A stretch of 64,000 bases of DNA from Streptomyces cylindrosporus (lineage in GTDB: Bacteria > Actinomycetota > Actinomycetes > Streptomycetales > Streptomycetaceae), in NCBI RefSeq assembly GCF_022698165.1, contig NZ_JALDAY010000011.1:1-64000 (forward strand). The letters run 5' to 3'. Positions 33,461-41,474 of this stretch are shown piece after piece. The translations under genes were made by a program, and so were the position numbers. How positions within the stretch are numbered: the first letter of the stretch is position 1; the number at the start of each line of letters is the position of its first letter. Below the pieces are notes generated by a model that worked only from the letters and a program-made list of their open reading frames with translations, was not told where the DNA came from and did not search any database.

Positions 33461-33820
33461 TCAGCCGAGCGGGAGGCCGTTCACCGGGAGGCCGTGCGTG
33501 GGCAGGCCGGTCTGGCCGACCGGGAGTCCGCCGAGCAGGCCGGCGACCGGCGCGGTCGGGCCGTCGGCGAGCACCCGCTGGGCGGCCGGCTGCACGGCGG
33601 CCAGCCCCGACGCGAGCGCGGGCTGCGCCTGGCTCACCGCCTCGCCGGCACCCGGCAGCGCCTTGGAGATGTTCTCCGCCGGGAGCGTCTTGGTGACGGT
33701 GTCCAACGCCCCGTTGGTGTCCGGAAGCGCCGGGGCGGCGTTCGCGGCGCCGGCACCCGCGGCGGCGAAGGCGGCACCGAGGGCGGCGACACCGAGGGTC
33801 TTGGCAGCAGACTGCTTCAT
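33461..33820 (-). CDS. Small secreted protein of unknown function
   Basis: A 119-residue protein with a typical signal peptide (MKQSAAKTLGVAALGAAFAA, then AGAGAANAAP; cleavage after ANA, about residue 28). The mature part of about 90 residues is rich in Ala, Gly, Pro and Leu and ends in a repetitive GLP/GLPVG tail (LLGGLPVG, GLPTHGLPVNGLPLG). There is no cysteine and no known domain. It is like the product of 14298-14705 in layout and composition. GAGGA lies nine bases before ATG at 33820. Function unknown. Confidence 0.72.
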   Translation of the reverse strand: MKQSAAKTLGVAALGAAFAAAGAGAANAAPALPDTNGALDTVTKTLPAENISKALPGAGEAVSQAQPALASGLAAVQPAAQRVLADGPTAPVAGLLGGLPVGQTGLPTHGLPVNGLPLG

Positions 33821-33959
33821 GGAATGCGTCCTCGAAATGGGGTTGCGGAGATGTGAGCGGTCCACGACCGTAAACATGCGCACCCGCCCGCCGCAAACAT
33901 CGAAATGCGGACGGATTGTGAATACCCGCCCGCATTCCGTGCCGCCCATTACCGCCCGA

Positions 33960-35117
33960 TCAGCCCTCCTGATCCACAGAACCGCTGGTAGAGACGGTCT
34001 GCTGGAACAGCCATTCGGACTTCAGCTCGGCATATCCGGGCTTGATGACGTCATTGATCATCGCCAGTCGTTCATCGAAAGGAATGAACGCTGATTTCAT
34101 CGCATTGACGGAGAACCACTGCATGTCGTCGAGCGAGTAACCGAACGCGTCGACAAGGTGCTCGAATTCCCGGCTCATACTGGTGCCGGACATCAGCCGG
34201 TTGTCGGTGTTCACGGTCGCCCGGAAGTGCAGCCGCCGCAGCAGCCCGATCGGGTGCTCGGCGTACGACTCGGCGGCCCCGGTCTGCAGATTGGAGCTGG
34301 GGCACAGCTCCAGCGGGATGCGCTTGTCCCGTACGTACGAGGCGAGCCGCCCGAGCTTGACCGAGCCGTCGGCCTGCACCTGGATGTCGTCGATGATCCG
34401 CACGCCGTGCCCGAGCCGGTCGGCGCCGCACCACTGCAGGGCCTGCCAGATCGACGGCAGCCCGAAGGCCTCGCCGGCGTGGATGGTGAAGTGGTTGTTC
34501 TCCCGCTTGAGGTACTCGAAGGCGTCGAGGTGCCGGGTGGGCGGGAAGCCGGCCTCGGCGCCGGCGATGTCGAAGCCGACGACGCCCAGGTCCCGGTAGC
34601 GGTTGGCGAGTTCGGCGATCTCCAGGGCGCGGGCGGCGTGCCGCATGGCGGTCAGCAGGGCACCGACGCGGATCCGGTGGCCGTTCGCCCGGGCGAGCCG
34701 CTCGCCTTCCCGGAAGCCCTCGTTGACGGCCTCGACGACCTCTTCGAGGGTGAGCCCGCCCTCCAGGTGCTGCTCGGGCGCATAACGCACCTCGGCGTAT
34801 ACGACCCCGTCCTCGGCGAGGTCCTCGGCGCACTCGCGGGCGACCCGGACGAGGGCCTCGCGGGTCTGCATCACGCCGACGGTGTGGGAGAAGGTCTCCA
34901 AGTACCGCTCCAGCGAACCGGAGTCGGCGGCTTCCCGGAACCAGACGCCGAGTTTGCCGGGGTCGGTCTCGGGGAGGCGGGTGTAGCCCGTGGCTCGGGC
35001 CAGTTCGACGATCGTCCCCGGGCGGAGGCCGCCGTCGAGGTGGTCGTGCAGCAGAACCTTCGGCGCCCGGCGGATCTGATCCGGCGTCGGGTTGTTCGAG
35101 ATGGTCTGGCTCGTCAT
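33960..35117 (-). CDS. add: Adenosine deaminase
   Basis: A 385-residue zinc enzyme of the amidohydrolase superfamily that deaminates adenosine and deoxyadenosine to inosine and deoxyinosine. Metal and catalytic residues are in place: H24-D-H26-L-D-G, the HAGE motif (213-216, Zn His and proton-relay Glu), LGHG (235-238) and VNTDN with the metal Asp about 305. Inosine formed here is the substrate of the phosphorylase at 5313. The start ATG at 35117 lies six bases after a TAGAGT -10 box, so the mRNA is leaderless, and a perfect CTACGCGCGTAG operator lies four bases upstream of the -10. Confidence 0.95.
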   Translation of the reverse strand: MTSQTISNNPTPDQIRRAPKVLLHDHLDGGLRPGTIVELARATGYTRLPETDPGKLGVWFREAADSGSLERYLETFSHTVGVMQTREALVRVARECAEDLAEDGVVYAEVRYAPEQHLEGGLTLEEVVEAVNEGFREGERLARANGHRIRVGALLTAMRHAARALEIAELANRYRDLGVVGFDIAGAEAGFPPTRHLDAFEYLKRENNHFTIHAGEAFGLPSIWQALQWCGADRLGHGVRIIDDIQVQADGSVKLGRLASYVRDKRIPLELCPSSNLQTGAAESYAEHPIGLLRRLHFRATVNTDNRLMSGTSMSREFEHLVDAFGYSLDDMQWFSVNAMKSAFIPFDERLAMINDVIKPGYAELKSEWLFQQTVSTSGSVDQEG

Positions 35118-35123
35118 TTCCGC

Positions 35124-35145
35124 ACTCTAACTCCTACGCGCGTAG
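35124..35145 (-). promoter_or_regulatory. Operator and -10 box of add
   Basis: Palindrome CTACGCGCGTAG at 35134-35145. On the minus strand it is followed by four bases, TAGAGT (-10, 35129-35124), six bases and the ATG of add. The arrangement is nearly the same as at deoC. Confidence 0.75.
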
Positions 35146-35230
35146 ATCGCCCGCTGTACAACTCCGTCGATACGTAACGGTGACCGCGAGGACGGGTCGC
35201 GTACACCCACCCTTCTGACACTGTTCTGTC

Positions 35231-35992
35231 ATGGCACACCAAGCGACGCCGGTTCGACGGGCCCGGCTGGGGAGGGCGATCGGCCCGGAGCCGACGGCGG
35301 TGAGCGGCGTCGTACTGCTGCTGCCCGGCGGCGACGAGGAGTCGGCCCGCCGACCGTCACCCATGCTGGCCGCCGCGTCCGTAAGGGCGTTGGGGCGCAG
35401 GCTGGCGCGGGCCGGCCGCGACGAGGGGCTGGCCGCGCATGTCGTCCACTATCGCTACCGCGGCTGGAACGGCAGCGAGGCGCACCTCGCGCGGGACGCG
35501 TCCTGGGCCGCCGACGAGGCGCTGCGGCTGTACGGAGACGTGCCCGTCTGCCTCGCCGGGATCGACATGGGCGGCCGGGCGGCGCTGCGGGCGGGCGGGC
35601 ACGGGGCCGTCAACTCCGTGCTGGCGATCGCCCCTTGGCTGCCGGAGGAGGACGTGGCGGCTTCGCCTGAACCGGTGAAGCAGTTGGCGGGCCGGCGGGT
35701 GCTGGTCGTGCACGGCACGAACGACGACGTCTCCGATCCCGAGCTGTCCTTTCGGCTGGCGGCGCGGGCGAAGAAGGCGAACCGGGACGTGTGCCGGTTC
35801 GAAGTGCACTCGGACGGGCACGGGTTGCATCAGTACCGGAGTGAAGTGCAGGCGCTGGCCGAGGACTTCGTGATGGGGAGTCTGTTCGGGCGGGCGTTCT
35901 CCCGACCGTTGGAGGACGCGTTCGCCGCGCCGCCGCCGTTGGGGTTGCGGATGCCGTTGGCGGCGGGGTTCGGGAAGTCGTTGAAGCGGTAG
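35231..35992 (+). CDS. Alpha/beta-hydrolase-fold protein
   Basis: A 253-residue alpha/beta hydrolase. The oxyanion strand is SGVVLLLPGGDEES. The nucleophile elbow reads CLAGIDMGGRAA, that is G-x-D-x-G with aspartate where most esterases have serine. The acid is likely in VVHGTNDDVSD and the histidine in DGHGLHQY. An Asp nucleophile occurs in dehalogenases and epoxide hydrolases, but their cap domain is not obvious here, so the protein may be a divergent or non-esterase member. It is divergent from add. No ribosome-binding site is visible before ATG at 35231. Confidence 0.72.
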   Translation: MAHQATPVRRARLGRAIGPEPTAVSGVVLLLPGGDEESARRPSPMLAAASVRALGRRLARAGRDEGLAAHVVHYRYRGWNGSEAHLARDASWAADEALRLYGDVPVCLAGIDMGGRAALRAGGHGAVNSVLAIAPWLPEEDVAASPEPVKQLAGRRVLVVHGTNDDVSDPELSFRLAARAKKANRDVCRFEVHSDGHGLHQYRSEVQALAEDFVMGSLFGRAFSRPLEDAFAAPPPLGLRMPLAAGFGKSLKR

Positions 35993-36029
35993 GGGGTGGG
36001 GGGCTGCGGTTGTGTTCGGGGTGCGGGTG

Positions 36030-36066
36030 GTTGGTGGCTGGTCGCGCAGTTCCCCGCGCCCCTTAG
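36030..36066 (+). repeat. Dispersed intergenic repeat, copy 5
   Basis: GTTGGTGGCTGGTCGCGCAG then TTCCCCGCGCCCCTTA, in the same orientation as the copy at 10823. It fills most of the 70-bp gap between two convergent genes and touches the stop codon of the LysR gene. Confidence 0.8.
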
Positions 36067-37013
36067 GTGAGCAGACTTCCCCTTCTTGCCAGCAGGAACT
36101 TCTTGAAGGCTGCCACCGGGGGCGTGTCCGAGTGGCCCTGCAACCACGCCACGCCGATCTCGCGTACCGCCCGCGGGGCCGTCACCGTCAGTTCCACAAC
36201 CCCCGGGCGGGGGAAGGCCGGTGGGGGCAGGAGGGCCACGCCCAGGCCCGCGGCCACCAGGCCCCGTAGCGTCTCCGCTTCCTCTCCCTCGAAGGCGATC
36301 CTCGGCTTGAAGCCGGCCTCTTGGCACAGGTCGTCCGTGATGCGGCGCATGCCGTAGCCGGGTTCCAGGGTTACGAAGGTCTCGTCGGCCGCCTCGGCGA
36401 GGCGGATGCGTCTGCGGGACGCCAGGGGGTGGTCGGCGGGGACGACCAGGCGGAGTTTCTGTTCGTCCAGGCGGCGGCCCACGAGGTCGGGGGCGTCGGG
36501 GACCGGGGAGGTCAGGCACAGGTCCAGTTCGCCCGCGCGCAGCTTCTCCAGCATCGCCTCGCCGTAGTTCTGGACCAGGCTGAAGCGGACCCTCGGGTGG
36601 TCCGCGCGGAAGGCCTGGATGAGGGCGGGGACCGTCTCGGCGCCGAGGGTGTGCAGGAAGCCGAAGGCGACCTTGCCGGTGGTGGGGTCGGCGTCGGCGC
36701 GGACCTCCTCGGCGGCCCGCTCGATCTCCGCGAGGGCCCGCTCGACGTGGGTGAGGAAGGTGCGGCCGACCGGGGTGAGGGAGACCGTGCGGCCGCGGCG
36801 CGCGAACAGGTCGACGCCCAGGTCCTGTTCGAGCCGGACCATCGCGCGGGACAGGGTCGACTGCGGGACCTGGAGCTCCTGCGCGGCCCGGGTGACGTGC
36901 TCGGTGCGGGCGACCCCGGCGAAGTGGGCCAGCCTGGGGGCGAGCAACATCCCCATGTCTTCTCCGTCACTGGACGGTGACAGCCGAGGCCGTGAGCTGT
37001 GTTGATGCGCCAT
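36063..37013 (-). CDS. LysR-family transcriptional regulator
   Basis: A 316-residue LysR regulator. The winged helix-turn-helix lies at about residues 24-83 (HFAGVARTEHVTRAAQELQV, PQSTLSRAMVRLEQDLG, LFARRGRTVSLTPVGRTFL). A two-lobed effector domain follows (VAFGFLHTLGAETVPALIQA, LRLVVPADHPLA, EAETLRGLVAAGLGVALLPP). It is divergent from an MFS transporter gene with 63 bp between the starts; LysR proteins usually control such a neighbour. ATG at 37013 lies 7 nt after a CATAAT -10, suggesting a leaderless mRNA. ATG at 36956 has a GGAG Shine-Dalgarno and would give 297 residues; either may be used. Confidence 0.9.
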   Translation of the reverse strand: MAHQHSSRPRLSPSSDGEDMGMLLAPRLAHFAGVARTEHVTRAAQELQVPQSTLSRAMVRLEQDLGVDLFARRGRTVSLTPVGRTFLTHVERALAEIERAAEEVRADADPTTGKVAFGFLHTLGAETVPALIQAFRADHPRVRFSLVQNYGEAMLEKLRAGELDLCLTSPVPDAPDLVGRRLDEQKLRLVVPADHPLASRRRIRLAEAADETFVTLEPGYGMRRITDDLCQEAGFKPRIAFEGEEAETLRGLVAAGLGVALLPPPAFPRPGVVELTVTAPRAVREIGVAWLQGHSDTPPVAAFKKFLLARRGSLLT

Positions 37014-37020
37014 GGGAACG

Positions 37021-37070
37021 ATTATGGCGGTTTCATGCATTGGACGGATGAAGGAAGGCGTACGTAGCTT
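37021..37070. promoter_or_regulatory. Divergent LysR/MFS promoter region
   Basis: Minus strand: CATAAT (37026-37021) seven bases before the LysR ATG. Plus strand: TTGGAC (37040-37045) and TAGCTT (37065-37070), the latter six bases before the MFS ATG at 37077. The two promoters overlap, leaving one LysR operator region. Confidence 0.55.
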
Positions 37071-37076
37071 CGAGGC

Positions 37077-38345
37077 ATGTCTCCCGCCAGTACCGGGGCG
37101 TCCGCCGTCGTGGGCGCCCGATCGCCTGTCCCTGTCACCGACTCCCGTATGGCCCCCGGCGGTCCCGGCTACCGCCGGATGAGCTTCGCCCTCTTCCTCG
37201 CGGGCGTGGCGACCTTCGCGCTGCTCTACTCCACGCAGGCCCTGCTGCCGCTGATCTCCGGCGAGTTCGGGGTGGCGGCGAGCGAGGCGAGCTGGACGGT
37301 GGCGGCGGCGACCGGCGGCCTCGCGCTGTTCGTGCTGCCGATGAGCGCGCTGTCGGAGCGGTTCGGGCGCCGTACGGTGATGACCGGGTCGCTGGCGGTC
37401 GCGGTGGCCGTCGGACTGCTGGTCCCCTTCGCGCCCTCGCTGCCCGCGCTGGTCGTACTGCGGGCGGTGCAGGGCGCGGCGCTGGCCGGGCTGCCGGCAT
37501 CGGCGACCGCGTATCTCGCCGAGGAGGTCCGCCCGAGGGTGCTGGTCACGGCGATCGGGCTGTTCGTGGCGGGCAACAGCGTCGGCGGGATGAGCGGCCG
37601 GGTCATCACCGGCTGGGTCGCACAGGAGTGGGGCTGGCGGGTGGCCGTCGGCGTCATCGGCGCGATCGCGGTGGCCTGCGCTGTGGCCTTCCGGCTGCTG
37701 CTGCCGGCGCCGAAGCACTTCACCGCGGGCTCACTGAAGCCGCGCGTGCTCCTCGGCACGGTCCGCCGGCACCTCTCCGACCCGCTGCTGCGCCGTCTCT
37801 ACGCCATCGGCGCCCTGTTCATGACCGTCTTCGGCGGTGTCTACACGGTGATCGGCTACCGGCTGACGGAGGCCCCCTTCTCCCTCCCCCAGGGCATCAT
37901 CGGCTCGATCTTCCTGGTGTACCTGGTGGGCACGGTGTCGGCGTCCACGGCGGGCCGCCTGGTCGGCCGCCTGGGCCGTCGTGGCGCCCTGTACCTGGCA
38001 GGCGGTACGACGGCGACGGGCCTGGCCGTGTCCCTGGCCCCGTCGCTGCCGCTGGTCCTGCTGGGCCTGGTCCTGATCACGGCCGGCTTCTTCGCGGGCC
38101 ACGCGGTGGCGTCCTCGGCGGTGAGCAGGACGGCCACGACAGGGCGTGCGCAGGCCTCGGCGCTGTACCAGTCGGCGTACTACATCGGCTCCAGCGCGGG
38201 CAGCACGGTGGGCGCGATCGCCTTCCACGCCGGGGGCTGGGCCGGGACGGTCGCGGTCGGGCTGCTGGCGGTGCTGGGGGTCGTGACGATCACGGTGATC
38301 GGGACGCGGGCCGCCCGCGCGGTCGCCGTCGGCCAGCCCGCCTGA
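37077..38345 (+). CDS. MFS transporter (multidrug or metabolite efflux type)
   Basis: A 422-residue protein with about 12 transmembrane helices. The loop 2-3 motif of the major facilitator superfamily is readable as PMSALSERFGRRTVMTGSLA, with repeats of it in the second half (GRLVGRLGRRGALYLAGG). A proline-rich 35-residue cytoplasmic N-terminus precedes the first helix (FALFLAGVATFALLYSTQAL). It is divergent from the LysR gene, its probable regulator. The closest general type is the YnfM/drug-efflux group. The substrate cannot be deduced. Confidence 0.9.
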   Translation: MSPASTGASAVVGARSPVPVTDSRMAPGGPGYRRMSFALFLAGVATFALLYSTQALLPLISGEFGVAASEASWTVAAATGGLALFVLPMSALSERFGRRTVMTGSLAVAVAVGLLVPFAPSLPALVVLRAVQGAALAGLPASATAYLAEEVRPRVLVTAIGLFVAGNSVGGMSGRVITGWVAQEWGWRVAVGVIGAIAVACAVAFRLLLPAPKHFTAGSLKPRVLLGTVRRHLSDPLLRRLYAIGALFMTVFGGVYTVIGYRLTEAPFSLPQGIIGSIFLVYLVGTVSASTAGRLVGRLGRRGALYLAGGTTATGLAVSLAPSLPLVLLGLVLITAGFFAGHAVASSAVSRTATTGRAQASALYQSAYYIGSSAGSTVGAIAFHAGGWAGTVAVGLLAVLGVVTITVIGTRAARAVAVGQPA

Positions 38346-38450
38346 CCTGCGCCTTTCCCCGCTCGGCACGCCATTGTCAGTGCCCTGCGCTAGCTTCGGA
38401 CGTGCTGGGCGCAAAGGCGCGTGACAGGAATGCCACAGGGGTGGGTGGAC

Positions 38451-39473
38451 ATGAGCGACGGTACGGCGACGACCACGACGACAGACCTCGACGTCAGGCT
38501 GGAGAAACACCGGGTCGAGCTGACCGGCTACTGCTACCGCATGCTCGGCTCCTCCTTCGAGGCCGAGGACGCGGTGCAGGACACGATGGTCCGCGCCTGG
38601 CGGAGCTACGAGAAGTTCGAGGGCCGCTCCAGCCTCCGCTCGTGGCTGTATCGCATCGCGACGAACGTCTGCCTGGACATGCTGACCGCGGGCAACAAGC
38701 GCGCCCGCCCGATGGACCTCAGCGAGTCGACCCCGCTCGCCCAGGCCGCCCTCTCGCCCCGCCCGGACAACACCTGGCTGGAGCCGATGCCGGACAACCG
38801 GGTGCTGCCCACCACCGACGACCCGGCGGAGGCGGCCGTGGCCAAGGAGTCCGTGCGGCTCGCCTTCATGGCCGCCCTGCAGCAGCTGCCCGCCAAGCAG
38901 CGGGCCGTGCTGATCCTGCGCGAGGTGCTGGCCTGGAAGGCGAGCGAGGTCGCCGAGCTCCTCGACACCTCGGTCGCGTCGGTCAACAGCGCACTCCAGC
39001 GGGCCCGCGCGACGCTCGCCGAGCGGGAGGACAGGGCGGCGGGCGCTGCCGTCTCCGACCCGCTGGACGAGGACCAGCAGAAGCTCCTGGACCGCTATGT
39101 GGCGGCCTTCGAGGGGTACGACATGACGGCCCTGACGGCGCTGCTGCACGAGGACGCGGTCATGACGATGCCGCCGTTCGACCTGTGGCTGACGGGCCAC
39201 GACGACATCACGGGCTTCATGACCACGCTCGGCTCCGCCTGCGAGGGCTCCCGCCTGGTGCCGGTGCAGGTCAACGGTCTGCCGGGCTTCGCCCAGTACA
39301 AGCCGGACCCGGAGGAGGGCGGCTACACCCCGTGGGCCGTGCAGGTGCTGGAGATCTCAGACGGCCGTCTCACCGGGTTCCACTTCTTCCTCGACACCAA
39401 GCGGTGGTTCCCGCTGTTCGGGCTGCCGCTCCACCTCGAAGCGGAGGCCGACCAGGTCCAGAAGGGCGAGTAG
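38451..39473 (+). CDS. ECF sigma factor with C-terminal SnoaL-like domain (SigG type)
   Basis: A 340-residue sigma factor. Region 2 is at residues 14-85 (GYCYRMLGSSFEAEDAVQDT, WLYRIATNVCLDML). A long linker follows, then region 4 at about 145-195 (LPAKQRAVLILREVLAWKAS, with helix TSVASVNSALQRARA). Residues 205-335 form a SnoaL/NTF2-like domain (LDRYVAAFEGYDMTALTALL, MTMPPFDLWLTGHDDITGFM, HFFLDTKRWFPLF). Fused SnoaL domains replace separate anti-sigma factors in such ECF groups. ATG at 38451 was chosen because of GGGTGGAC upstream; a GTG at 38421 would add ten residues. Its last 117 bp overlap the convergent STAS-protein gene. Confidence 0.88.
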   Translation: MSDGTATTTTTDLDVRLEKHRVELTGYCYRMLGSSFEAEDAVQDTMVRAWRSYEKFEGRSSLRSWLYRIATNVCLDMLTAGNKRARPMDLSESTPLAQAALSPRPDNTWLEPMPDNRVLPTTDDPAEAAVAKESVRLAFMAALQQLPAKQRAVLILREVLAWKASEVAELLDTSVASVNSALQRARATLAEREDRAAGAAVSDPLDEDQQKLLDRYVAAFEGYDMTALTALLHEDAVMTMPPFDLWLTGHDDITGFMTTLGSACEGSRLVPVQVNGLPGFAQYKPDPEEGGYTPWAVQVLEISDGRLTGFHFFLDTKRWFPLFGLPLHLEAEADQVQKGE

Positions 39474-39743
39474 CGAGGGCGCCGGATCGCGGAGCCGGAT
39501 CCGTCCCCCGGCCCGCCGGGCGGCGAGCTGAAGCCGCGCCAGCAGGTCGACGGCCCCGAGCCCCGGCGGCCCGACGCCCGCGACGTCCACCACCACGACG
39601 CCCGCACCACCGGCCTCCAACAGCGCCCGCACGCTGTCGCACAGCCCCGTCACCTCGTCCCGAGTGACGGGGCCGGCCAGCACGAGTACGGCAGGTGTCA
39701 TGGCGTCCACGAGCGGTAGACCGGGCGGAGGCGCGGAACTCAT
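39357..39743 (-). CDS. STAS-domain protein
   Basis: A 128-residue protein. Residues 15-105 read as a STAS fold (AVLVLAGPVTRDEVTGLCDS, AGVVVVDVAGVGPPGLGAVD, LARLQLAARRAGGRIRLRD). The usual phosphorylatable Ser of anti-anti-sigma factors is replaced: the DxSG position reads GVGPPGL. So it is probably not a switchable RsbV-type antagonist. The last 25 residues are acidic and Pro-rich and are encoded opposite the end of the sigma factor gene. A link to sigma control is suggested only by adjacency. Confidence 0.65.
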   Translation of the reverse strand: MSSAPPPGLPLVDAMTPAVLVLAGPVTRDEVTGLCDSVRALLEAGGAGVVVVDVAGVGPPGLGAVDLLARLQLAARRAGGRIRLRDPAPSLLALLDLVGLRFEVERQPEQREPPLGVEEEVEPGETAV

Positions 39744-39863
39744 CGGGATCCGCTCAGGGTCACGTTGACCTGGGGCGGGCCTTCCCCGGAGGGTTGGGTG
39801 CATGCCCCACGGATCAGCACCTCCCCGGATACCCCACTGCCTCCTCACCGCCGGGGAGGCCCC

Positions 39864-40784
39864 GTGCAGGGCGTGCTGACCGGCTTCGCGGTGATCGCCG
39901 TCGTCATCGGCGTCGGTTACGTCATCGGCCGCCGCGGCCACCTCGGCGAGCACGGCCGCGAGGTCCTCACCAAGCTGGCCTTCCACGTCGCCTCCCCCGC
40001 CCTCCTCTTCACCACCCTGGCCCGCGCCGACCTGTCGGTGATCTTCTCCAGCCGGCTGCTGGTGACGGCGATCAGCACGGCCGCGGCGGCGGGCGTCTTC
40101 GTCGCGGTGGGTGTCGCACGGGGCTGGGGCCTGGGCCGTACGACCATCGGCGCCCTGGCCTCCAGTTACGTCAACTCGGGCAACCTCGGCATCCCGATCG
40201 CCGTGTACGTGCTCGGCGACGCCTCGCTGGTCGCGCCGGTGCTGCTGTTCCAGCTCCTCGTGGTCTCCCCGATCGCCCTGACGGTCCTCGACCTGTCCGG
40301 CACGGGCGAGAAGGGCCCGCTCTGGCTACGGCTGCTGACTCCCCTGCGCAATCCGATCGTCGTCGGCTCGCTGGCCGGCGTCGCGGTGGCGGGGAGCGAC
40401 GTCCACGTCCCGAGCCCGGTCATGGATCCGCTGACCCTGATCGGCAACATGGCGGTTCCCGCGGTGCTGCTGGCCTTCGGCATCTCGCTGTGCGGCAGCA
40501 CGATGCCGGGGCGCGGCGCCGACAGGTTCCCCGTGTTCCTCTCCGTCGCGCTGAAGGCGGTGGGCCAGCCGGTGGCGGCCTGGGCACTGGCGGTGGGGAT
40601 GTTCGGGCTGCACGGCCACCAACTCCTCGACGTGGTCGTCACGTCGGCACTCCCGGCGGCGCAGAACCTGTACACGTACGCGAGCCGCTACCGGGTGGCC
40701 GAGGGCCTGGCCCGGGACTCGATCCTGCTGTCGACGGTGCTGTCGGTGCCGGTGCTGGTGGGAGTAGCGGCGGTGTTGGGATGA
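39864..40784 (+). CDS. AEC-family transporter
   Basis: A 306-residue membrane protein of the auxin efflux carrier family. It has ten hydrophobic segments in two blocks and family landmarks SYVNSGNLGIPIAVYVLGD, LLTPLRNPIVVGSLAGVAVA and LPAAQNLYTYASRY. Bacterial members export or import small carboxylates such as malate; the substrate here is unknown. GGGGAGG lies four bases before GTG at 39864. Its end is 7 bp from the convergent Uma2-type gene. Confidence 0.87.
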   Translation: MQGVLTGFAVIAVVIGVGYVIGRRGHLGEHGREVLTKLAFHVASPALLFTTLARADLSVIFSSRLLVTAISTAAAAGVFVAVGVARGWGLGRTTIGALASSYVNSGNLGIPIAVYVLGDASLVAPVLLFQLLVVSPIALTVLDLSGTGEKGPLWLRLLTPLRNPIVVGSLAGVAVAGSDVHVPSPVMDPLTLIGNMAVPAVLLAFGISLCGSTMPGRGADRFPVFLSVALKAVGQPVAAWALAVGMFGLHGHQLLDVVVTSALPAAQNLYTYASRYRVAEGLARDSILLSTVLSVPVLVGVAAVLG

Positions 40785-40791
40785 TCAGCTG

Positions 40792-41379
40792 TCAGCCGAG
40801 CGGGAAGATGCCGGTGTCGAGGGTCAGCTTGAACGGTGCGGGCAGCGTCAGCTCTTCGCCGTACTCCACCGAGTCGAGGACTCGATATGTGCCGCTCTGC
40901 GGTTCTCCATAGAGCGTCGCCGTGGGACGCCCCGACTGCCAGGCGTCCAACAGGAGGTAGAGCGGCACGCCTGCCACCGCGTAGCCGTGGGCCTTCTTGA
41001 TTCGGTCGTGGTTCGCGTTGCTCTTGGACGTGACCTCGACGACGAGTTCGGCTTCGCCCGCATGCACGCGCGTTCCGCGGCGCAGGGCAGCCCTCGGCAC
41101 CACGCACAGATCTGGCATGAAGAGGCCACCTGACTCCGGGCACGTGAGGCCGAGTGTCTGATAGACACCCCAGTCGTCCGGAATCGCTGTGTACAGGCGA
41201 CGCTGCACCAGCTCAGCGGTGTCGTTGTGCTCTTCGGACGGTGGAGGCGGCACGGTGACGATCCCCTCGATGATCTCCACCTTGCTGCCCTCGGGGGCGT
41301 CCGTCTCTTCCCAGACACGGACGATCTCGTCCCAGTCCGTACCCTCAGGGGTTCCGGACTCGGCGGCGAGTGCGCTCAT
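40792..41379 (-). CDS. Uma2-family (DUF820) PD-(D/E)XK nuclease-like protein
   Basis: A 195-residue protein of the Uma2 family, abundant in Streptomyces. The nuclease core is visible: SKVEIIEGIVTVPPPP near the start, FMPDLCVVP (PD motif), AELVVEVTSKSNANHDRIKK with E-x-T-S-x-S and the lysine, then YAVAGVPLYLLLD. DNA cleavage is predicted from fold only; biological roles are unknown. It has its own promoter region (41380-41417), after the terminator of the deoA operon. Confidence 0.83.
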   Translation of the reverse strand: MSALAAESGTPEGTDWDEIVRVWEETDAPEGSKVEIIEGIVTVPPPPSEEHNDTAELVQRRLYTAIPDDWGVYQTLGLTCPESGGLFMPDLCVVPRAALRRGTRVHAGEAELVVEVTSKSNANHDRIKKAHGYAVAGVPLYLLLDAWQSGRPTATLYGEPQSGTYRVLDSVEYGEELTLPAPFKLTLDTGIFPLG

Positions 41380-41417
41380 GGCGGTCTCCGTTCGTTACGT
41401 CACCGATCCCAGCATGC

Positions 41418-41453
41418 CGAACGGGACCGGCGGCGGTCCACCGATCCCGTTCG
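41418..41453 (-). terminator. Terminator of the nucleoside transport-cdd-deoA operon
   Basis: Inverted repeat CGAACGGGA (41418-41426) with TCCCGTTCG (41445-41453), extended by an imperfect inner stem, 21 bp beyond the deoA stop codon. Confidence 0.65.
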
Positions 41454-41474
41454 CCCGAATGAGGAAATTCCAGG

